A stretch of DNA of 64,000 nucleotides from Ramazzottius varieornatus (Eukaryota > Tardigrada > Eutardigrada > Parachela > Ramazzottiidae), in NCBI GenBank assembly GCA_001949185.1, contig BDGG01000001.1, forward strand, positions 6,307,353 to 6,371,352, in the 5' to 3' direction. Made by a program: the position numbers and the translations under genes. Positions 57,283-64,000 of this stretch are shown here, in pieces. Within the stretch, counting starts at the first letter, position 1, and each line of letters starts with the position of its first letter. A model generated the notes under the pieces. The model made no database searches, was not told the origin of the DNA, and saw only the letters and a list, made by a program, of their open reading frames with translations.

Positions 57283-58911
57283 GACAAAAACTTGATTTTA
57301 TGAGTGGTGCGGACAGGCTGTATGAACCGAAGGTAGTAAACTCTCGAAGAAATGAACGCTGATTTTGTAAAACAAAAGTTTTATAAAACACCGGGTGCCA
57401 GGTCGCGTATGTGCCAGTTAAATGGAGTAATAACATTTTGCCTATGTTTTCCCCATGATTGATGAGAACGAGGAACGGTGCTTTATCACAAAATACTAAG
57501 GTATCTTCTTTTACTGTGCTATTCGAGGTTTCACAATATGCGCTTTTTCTATGAACGCACGGCAGACTCTTTCCTGTCCCGAATTTGTGGGTTTTGAGGG
57601 GGTAAGTTACTATCTGGCTACGTCTTGGCCAAAAATAAATTGAATCAATATTCCGATCCAGCTCATCGAAGCAAATACGTCGTTGAAAAAGTCGCAAAAA
57701 AGTCATATCGAGAGACCCGATACACAGAACTTTTGCTTACCGATAGTGCACTAAGATATACAGCCCCAACGGGCCAAGTGACTACCACCTGTAAAATTGG
57801 TGCGTTCTCGGCCCCGTTCTTGCTCACCTCTGAAACCAGTTTTCCATGATTTGACCGCCATTTTGCTGCTTCTGACAAAATCATCGGCCAGAAGTCCGTT
57901 CAAAAAGAAATCACAATCGACAGGAAACCACGAAAAGGTACAGAGACGAAATTGCAACCAACTTTTTCAGCTTTTGGGGTCTTTTCCCGAATTTTTTTTT
58001 TCAGTTTTGCCTCGAGATCTTGCTCTAGTTTTTTTAAAACAGTCAGAGCAGGGACCTTGCTACAAGAGAAGTGGTCAAAAGCACAAATCCACCGCTCACG
58101 ACAAGAACAAAAGTTTTTGCGGCGAAAGAGGAATTCCCTGCAAAACGGCCAAATTTGGAGGTTTTGATTCACTTGCCAAGTTTTTTTGGCGTTACTGTGA
58201 TGATTTCTGGTTTTAAATAATACAGAGTTCAAATAGCTTTACGTGCGTTGAGATTGAATTGAAAATTGCTAATCAAGTATAGAATGTTAGAGCTAACGTT
58301 TCGTTCCGGACGAAAAATCTTCCCTACCGGAAGTCATACAGATCAACTTTGCCAAACTGTTTCACTATCAACGCGAACGTGCTGTTTCTCAGTGGCAGCA
58401 CCTTAAAACGTTGTGCGAAAAAAATTTCAGCCTATTTGGTTCAGCCATCTCAGAGAACGTGTCTAGACAACCGCCGCCCTGAAGTTTCGCACGCAATAAA
58501 GTGGAAAACGCCAAAATAATTCAGAAAATATTACTGGAACCGAAACTCGAAAAAGCAGATTAGTTTCTCCGACAGAAATCTTCATCTTATCCTAAAACCT
58601 ATCGAGAGCTCTGCGAGATAAGTTTGTCTACCTCGATAACGCAAGCCTAAGCGAACTGGCACAGTGAGCTCAGAAATATAACCCGTCATAATTACGTCCC
58701 AAAAACAAGTACGGCAAAATTATGTCGTTCACCTCGTATCATAAAGTCGGTCGATTTCTTACAATTAGCCATACGATATTTGTCGTCGGCACTGTGGTCA
58801 AACAATATCTTGAGTAGGTAACAGAGTGAAAAGTACCCTAGGTTGTCCAGCAACGGTTTATTAATGATCGAAGTTATAGCCAGACTTACAGGACCTCGCG
58901 AGAATTGCTGG

Positions 58912-58917
58912 TATAAA
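58912..58917 (+). promoter_or_regulatory. TATA box candidate upstream of the small membrane protein
   Basis: TATAAA, 140 bp before the ATG at 59058, directly upstream of the 13-bp-stem hairpin at 58927-58966. Transcription would be expected to begin within or beside the hairpin. Confidence 0.45.
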
Positions 58918-58926
58918 TCATGCATA

Positions 58927-58966
58927 CAGAGCGCACTGTATACAGAGCGACACACAGTGCGCTCTG
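58927..58966. repeat. Perfect 13-bp inverted repeat near a TATA box
   Basis: CAGAGCGCACTGT at 58927-58939 and ACAGTGCGCTCTG at 58954-58966 are perfect reverse complements separated by 14 nt. The element is about 10 bp downstream of TATAAA, so it could be an operator-like site or a 5' UTR hairpin. Confidence 0.85.
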
Positions 58967-59057
58967 AAATCGAGCCCTTGCATCATAATCTACTCGTGTT
59001 CTCGAATAAAACTCCGCACCAGTATCAAACAAACAACCACACCTTTCCGGAGCAGAA

Positions 59058-59396
59058 ATGGTAGACTCAGTTATATGTTATTGCCCGTCTATCTGTGATG
59101 GGAAGAATTTTACAGCTCTACGTCTAATGTCGGAAGCGTCCGCCGACATCTTTGCTAAAAACAGTTTGATGAATCTGGACCTTACACCAGACAAGTGCAC
59201 TTCCTGGTTAGATTCTGTGATCGAAAATCACTTCTGGGACATCTGGCTGACCAACATCTGCTTGTATCCTGCATTAGTCGTTCTTGTGTTGAACTTCCTG
59301 CTTTACCTCGTTCTGCCTGCAGTTGGCCCTGCTGTACAGTCGGTTTCAAGGAAGAGCACGGATACTGAGCAGGCAAATGAACAACATAACCCGTAA
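59058..59396 (+). CDS. Small single-pass membrane protein, 112 residues, unknown family
   Basis: The frame starts MVDSVICYCPSICDGKNFTA, has a soluble part ending WLDSVIENHFWDIWLTN, and then a long hydrophobic helix (LYPALVVLVLNFLLYLVLPA) followed by a polar tail (SRKSTDTEQANEQHNP) and a TAA. A TATA box and hairpin lie 90-140 bp upstream. It converges with the chitinase-like gene, whose stop is 60 bp away. I do not recognise the family. The open frame that seems to continue at 59440-59721 on this strand is the shadow of the chitinase's last exons. Confidence 0.5.
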   Translation: MVDSVICYCPSICDGKNFTALRLMSEASADIFAKNSLMNLDLTPDKCTSWLDSVIENHFWDIWLTNICLYPALVVLVLNFLLYLVLPAVGPAVQSVSRKSTDTEQANEQHNP

Positions 59397-59456
59397 GGCT
59401 TTCAAGCAGAGTTCTAGCTTCGTACTCTTTTTACATTGTAGCTGTTATTACACACT

Positions 59457-61165
59457 TCACACTTTGTATTCCGACTTCACGGCATTCAGCAATGGATACC
59501 TAACACCGCAGCCACCGAAGAAATCGTCAAGAGTGATGTCCCATAGAAATACGCCCGAGTATCTCTTTTGCGCAGTCCATCGAACCTGGAAGGAGAAAAC
59601 CATACGCTTTGATGAGTTTTGTCCTCTATCTGAGACTCAAAATCTGGATGAGTTTCATCCGAGCATTCGTCCGGTAATCCTTTCCATTACCTTTTCACGA
59701 ACACTGGTTTCGTCTTCGTAGCTGACCCACCATTGCCCGTTGGAGGAGCGCGCATACGGTGTCTTGATGTCTGGTTGTAAGGTTGGGATCAGTTCAGCCG
59801 AGCGGATCTTCTCGCAGATCTCGAAGTAGGCCAAGAAACCGGGAGTCTTGGTGAAGAAGCCGGGAGGACCTTGTCCGCTAGCTTTTGCGCCGACGCCCGT
59901 GGCATTCGTTGTTAAATTCCAAGTGTCGCCGTGAGCTGCTAGACCAACGACTAACTTTGACTTGTGGATGCCCGCTTTCTCCCACGCTTCTGTGAAGTCC
60001 CTCTACAAAGACGCCTGCTGATATTTTTTCTGTTTTGTGGACCGCCAAGATGTTATGCTATTAATTGCTTCCTGCTGCTTACCACGTTTGTTGACGAAGA
60101 GTTCGAGAAAGGAGGAAATAACTGTGAATGATGACCAGTTTCTGTCGGTTCGAAGTATGGCGTGTGGAGATCGTACGTCATCAAGTTGATCAAGTCTAAA
60201 GACCTGCAAAAACAACCCTATTTAAAGCAACGGGAAAGCTCTGAATGGTGCTTAAATTTTTCTTGAGTGTGATGTCATACTGATTCATTAGAGGAACGTT
60301 GTAACCCTCCAAGGTTGAGTTTCCGACTGCGGCAGTGAAAATAAGGCGTGTCTGGCCGGACGACGTTGCTTCGTTGTCGAAAGCAGTCCGAATATCCTGT
60401 GTACGAAACCACTGTAGGTTAGGATTCTCATGGACCTCTCTGTGATGTCTGGTTATACACTTACGGTAATTAGACTAGTAAAATATGCAGCGTCTTTCTT
60501 CAGCGGGTACTCCCAACTGATGTCTAGTCCATCATACTCCAGTTGCCGGACACTTTTGATAACGGTGGAGATAAAGATCTTCCGTAAGTCTGCAGACTGG
60601 GCGATTGCTGTAAACTTTTGCTCTGTTCCCCAGCCTCCCACACTCAACATCAGTTTTATATCCGGGTTCTTCCGCTTCAGAAACTTCAGGTCGCTGGCCG
60701 AGTCGAGATTCGACAACGACACATTGCTGTACGGTGAAGCACCAGCTCGTGTCAGGAAGCCAAAAGATGGCTTGATCACGTTGGTATCTGAGAATATCCC
60801 AAAACAGTGGCGTGCCTTTTCGGGCTCAATCTAAAGTGGCACGAGTTAGAACGTTGACGTACCAAAGCCTCCTGAAGCGTCCAGCTTGATCTCGGCGAAG
60901 GCATAGTAAAAGATGGTGCATAACGAGCCATCGATGTGCCGTGGCAGAAACCGTGCTTTTCCTGGTCGGAAAGTGGACCATGAAGCATAGTAGCATCCTC
61001 GATGCGGGAGGATAAACTTCGGCTCTGAAAACAGCAGAAACACTCATGTCACATCATGACGCTGTAAACTGGAAATTTCTCACCTGCCGAGAAGACGGGT
61101 TTATCCAAGACCACCACGGATGCAATAAAGCTCACGACAGTAATAAGTAAGAGCGTTGTCGCCAT
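59457..61165 (-). CDS. GH18 chitinase-like secreted protein with altered catalytic motif
   Basis: 414 residues, seven exons: 61165-61084, 61024-60863, 60787-60465, 60396-60281, 60203-60083, 60002-59691, 59585-59457; lengths sum exactly in frame. Signal peptide MATTLLLITVVSFIASVVV. The TIM-barrel motifs of glycoside hydrolase 18 follow: CYYASWSTFRPGKARFLPRH, LCTIFYYAFAEI, DIKLMLSVGGWG, YDGLDISWEYP, LDLINLMTYDLH, KSKLVVGLAAHGDTW, WWVSYEDETSVREK and GVFLWDITLDDFFGGCG. No chitin-binding domain is present. The catalytic DxxDxDxE motif reads DGLDISWE: the glutamate acid is kept but the aspartate two residues before it is Ser, which in studied enzymes strongly lowers hydrolysis. It may therefore bind chitin or other glycans, like the chitinase-like lectins. 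Confidence 0.92.
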
Positions 61166-61678
61166 GATCAAGTTATTATAATAGCGAGCCACACAGTCAA
61201 ACTAACCAACAAGCTCGGTTCAACGCGCTGCGAATATAGCTTTCAATGTCATCTTCATTCTACTTCCGGCTTGACAGTTTACTTCGCGTCACGACAAGTT
61301 GCGAACACTACGGTGATCGGTAAGATTAATCATCGGTGGATGCATTTTCAGCGGAACCGCAGCTCGAATGATTGTTTTTTCGCTTTAGGCTTAAATTCAT
61401 TATCACATGTGATCGGTTTTACTTATAAATAATCATGAACACCAGATTTAACACCAAGTTGACTCTGGTGAAGGTGCTGTTACGTATATCATCAGGTCCA
61501 TCTTGATCGGACATGCATCTGCCTCCTCCTGATGGCGAAGATCGACATTTACTGTACCTCGTACGTATCATATCTGCAAGGTACCATGGTAATGGACGAC
61601 GGATAGGCAGTTCGATCAGACTAGTTATCAAACCACCAAAAATAGTTTTGGTGTCGAGTGAACCTGAAATTGCGGTGT
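61166..61678. promoter_or_regulatory. Divergent region between the chitinase-like and ARM-repeat genes
   Basis: Start codons at 61165 (-) and 61679 (+) point away from each other, so both promoters lie in about 510 bp. No specific element could be assigned. Confidence 0.5.
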
Positions 61679-64000
61679 ATGATGAACTCTGGGGAACGGG
61701 AAGATTCTGAGCCCACAACTTTGGCCAATACAGAAACGACCGAAACCCCACTTCCTCTATCCGAAAATCCACAGCAAGAGCCGCCACTGTTCACTTCGCA
61801 ACAGCAGCCTTCTGAAAATTTTGATGAATTGTTTAGCGATGAGGAGTCGCAGTACGATCCCGACGATGATCCGTTATTGCGCGAAACATACGAAGAGATT
61901 GCTGCCGACGCTGTCCACGACATGGCATACAAAGGCGTCAAAGAATATGATGACCAAGTCCGCATCGAAGCAAAGCAGGACAGACTTGCACAGCTGCCGA
62001 GACCCCGAGCACAACCGCTGATCACCCCGGAAGTCTTGGCCAATGTCAGCACGCATAACTTCCCGGCGAAACTCAGCGATGCCGAGATTCCTACTTTAAA
62101 GTTTCATTTCAACTGTCAGGAAGGCGTTCAACGCAGACATCGCCATACCAAGCCTCGTCCAGTCAAGTTCGTGTACGATGATCCGACTATTCAGTTTGAG
62201 GAAGAGCAGGCAGCTCAAGCCGAAAACAATGCCGCACTACAGGCAGCCGCAAAGGCGGCTGCCAAATGCGGGCACAAAGGTATGAGGTGAGTTCCACATT
62301 CCGTTTGTCAAATGTCAATCACATGTGCAGTAATGTTCGAATACCACAAGTTCGCCTACGTTCTCGGTAAAGTCATCGTTGATGTCTCCGGATAGGTAAA
62401 GGTGGCAAGGATGTCAAAGCCGACGCGGAGAAACCAGGCAAAGCCAAAGGTGGACCAGTTGCTGCGAAGAGTAAGCTACCTCTACACGGCCATCGCTCTC
62501 CGGACCTCACTCCACCTCCGCCACCGCCTCCTGATCCGATAATTTGGGACCCACCAGTATGGAATACTATCCCGCAGCAGTCAGTTCAGCTCAACGGCAA
62601 GAAAGCCTGGATTGTCGAGAAGAAGCGCAGAAAGCACTGGTTCCGCCCCGACAAGATTGGCGAGGAGCGCCAACCGTCACTGGATACTCGGCCTCCTTTA
62701 TGGACGAAGAACGGCGAGAGAATAGCCAGACAGTACGCACTGCGGATCGTTGTGAAGGACCCGGAAACCATGCAGCTGTATTTCTTCCAACGAAAGAAAC
62801 GCTATATCTTGACTGCGCTGAGAATCTTGTTTCTCTTTGCGGAGCAGTCAACCAGGATGAAGTTGAGGGCTTTGTCTATTGGTGGGTTGGTTCGGCGGTT
62901 GGTGCAGCTGACTGTGTACCGTACTGGCTTGATACAAAGACTGGCCATTATGTTGATGGCTTCCCTGTCGGAAGTGACCATTTTTATCCGCTTGTTTCGA
63001 AGGACGAATGGTCTGAGGAAGATGAAGAAGGTGGTTGTTGAGTGCAAGGACGCAGAGCTGAATGTGTGGATCATGTTGCTGTTGCGGAACTTGTCGAGGA
63101 CACCGGCGATACAACAGCAGTACCTGGATCTGCAGATGCTGGATTGTCTATTGGATTTGGTTTGTGTCAAAACACAGCTGCCGGATGTGGTCAAGTATAT
63201 CTTGCAAACTTTGTGTTTTCTGACGTCTCATCGGACTGTTAGAATTTATCTGGTGGTCCGTGGCGTATTCTTGGCAATCAACGACTTGATGTTTTCTGCG
63301 TTCAAGTACATTCAGTACTTGACGCTTGTTTTGTTGAGAAAATTGCTGCGGAGCACGGCTGGTAAACCCATATACCGGTTAGTACTACTGTAGTGTCTGC
63401 TTACATACTTCGAATTCCAGCTCAGTTTTCCACATTTCTTCGTCGGAGTAATCAAGAGACCACTGTAGGAAAATGTGTTACGATATCGACACCATCGTTC
63501 AGCACGCAAATAAAACAGATTTCAAAGAAGTGTCGCCTGATTCGCATAATTCGCGCATTCAGTAAAGTAACTCGAGAAATCAGCCGATTTTTCTTTTCAG
63601 GTTTGATAAATGCGATGGGATGGCGCAGCTCGTTACTTTCATCTCGGATATTACGCAGCGCAAGCTTTTTCCTCTTTGCATCGAAATTTTCGAACACATC
63701 CTTCAAGCCCCGGCTATTGCCAAAAAGATGCAAGACAACGGCCTATACCGCTCTCTCATGGACCTGATCCGCCAGCCATCCTACGAGAATGTGGACTCTG
63801 TCCAGGAGTTCGCCCTGAAATGCCTACAATGCGCCGCCGAGTACGAAGAAGAACGACGTGCTATGCACGGACTGGGATACGAAGAAGCCGTCCTGTACTT
63901 CCTGCAAAGCAACTGCCCGGCTGTACAAGTGGCCGCCCTCAAAGCCCTGGCCGTTATGTCGCGGCGCCCCACAAACCAAACTCAGTTCTTTGATCTGGGC
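61679..64000 (+). CDS. Armadillo-repeat protein, N-terminal part (runs off the window)
   Basis: Exons 61679-62279, 62396-63377 and 63601 to the edge; 660 residues are visible. The N-terminus is acidic (FDELFSDEESQYDPDDDPLL). Then comes a Lys/Ala-rich linker, a proline run (LTPPPPPPDPIIWDPP) and KKAWIVEKKRRKHWFRPD. From about residue 370 the sequence is a series of helix pairs typical of armadillo/HEAT repeats: LNVWIMLLLRNLSRTPAIQQ, VKYILQTLCFLTSH, LCIEIFEHILQAPAIAKKMQ, VQEFALKCLQCAAEYEEERR and VQVAALKALAVMSRRP. ARM solenoids bind proteins in transport, cilium or cytoskeletal roles. The family within ARM proteins cannot be fixed; an ANKAR-like or other ARMC protein is possible. Start may be 61679 or the next Met at 61682. 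Confidence 0.8.

Larger units (their letters stand above)
57291..59057. other. No recognisable gene; promoter of the small membrane protein at its right end
   Basis: Overlapping frames at 57797-58216 lack recognisable domains. The right end contains a TATA-like box and a hairpin described separately. Confidence 0.45.

Noticed and set aside
59440-59721. Second exon for the plus-strand small membrane protein
   Set aside because: The minus strand here encodes the last exons of the GH18 protein (motifs SYEDETSVREK and GVFLWDITLDDF), which explains the open plus-strand frame.
60788-60862. Coding reading IEPEKARHCFGIFS upstream of chitinase exon 3
   Set aside because: It would need a 32-bp intron in the wrong phase. 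The acceptor at 60788 gives a 75-bp intron and the correct frame.

Overview
The window is nuclear DNA of a small invertebrate animal. Protein genes on both strands are split by short spliceosomal introns (mostly about 50-350 bp, GT-AG, one clear GC-AG). They include typical animal families: NOP56, Unc-18/STXBP1, exosome RRP41, the V-ATPase assembly factor VMA12/TMEM199, an NCOA5-type RNA-binding protein, a BCH-domain (BNIP2/PRUNE2) protein, a GH18 chitinase-like protein, an armadillo-repeat protein and THAP zinc-finger proteins. The compact layout and this gene set would fit a tardigrade or another small ecdysozoan, but no single marker here fixes the phylum. For most genes the exon lengths I chose add up to an intact frame, which supports the models independently.

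Layout. 1-6.4 kb is transposon-rich: a PIF/Harbinger transposase broken by one in-frame stop, a 133-bp hAT-type MITE with a perfect 8-bp target duplication, and the broken 5' part of an ABCA lipid transporter. 7.7-9.5 kb holds a sugar transporter whose motifs look more fungal than animal. 10.3-14.3 kb is a nuclear THAP/coiled-coil/AT-hook protein, divergent from NOP56 (14.9-17.3 kb). VMA12/TMEM199 follows at 17.7-19.0 kb and a secreted cysteine-rich protein with a duplicated module at 20.2-20.8 kb. 20.8-25.5 kb is gene-poor. 25.5-26.5 kb is a phytanoyl-CoA-dioxygenase-like protein lacking its expected iron ligands, and 26.8-32.4 kb is a very long BCH-domain protein. That gene converges with RRP41 (32.4-33.4 kb).

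The second half holds a short THAP protein (34.8-36.1 kb), decayed ubiquitin sequence (36.8-37.0 kb), an unrecognised 403-residue protein (38.4-40.0 kb), Unc-18 (41.8-44.8 kb) and the NCOA5-like gene with a Gly/Ser/Tyr-rich tail (46.0-49.6 kb). 50-59 kb is another transposon-rich stretch: a decayed BED-finger hAT fragment, a PIF1/Helitron-type helicase fragment and a 533-bp hAT-type MITE. A small membrane protein (59.1 kb), the chitinase-like gene (59.5-61.2 kb) and the start of an ARM-repeat gene (61.7 kb to the edge) complete the window.

A dispersed family of short hairpin elements with arms like AAGTGGCGCAC/GTGCGCCACTT occurs at least nine times, mainly in introns of the THAP, Unc-18 and NCOA5 genes, often two or three in a row. 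Together with the cysteine-rich protein it is the least familiar signal here.
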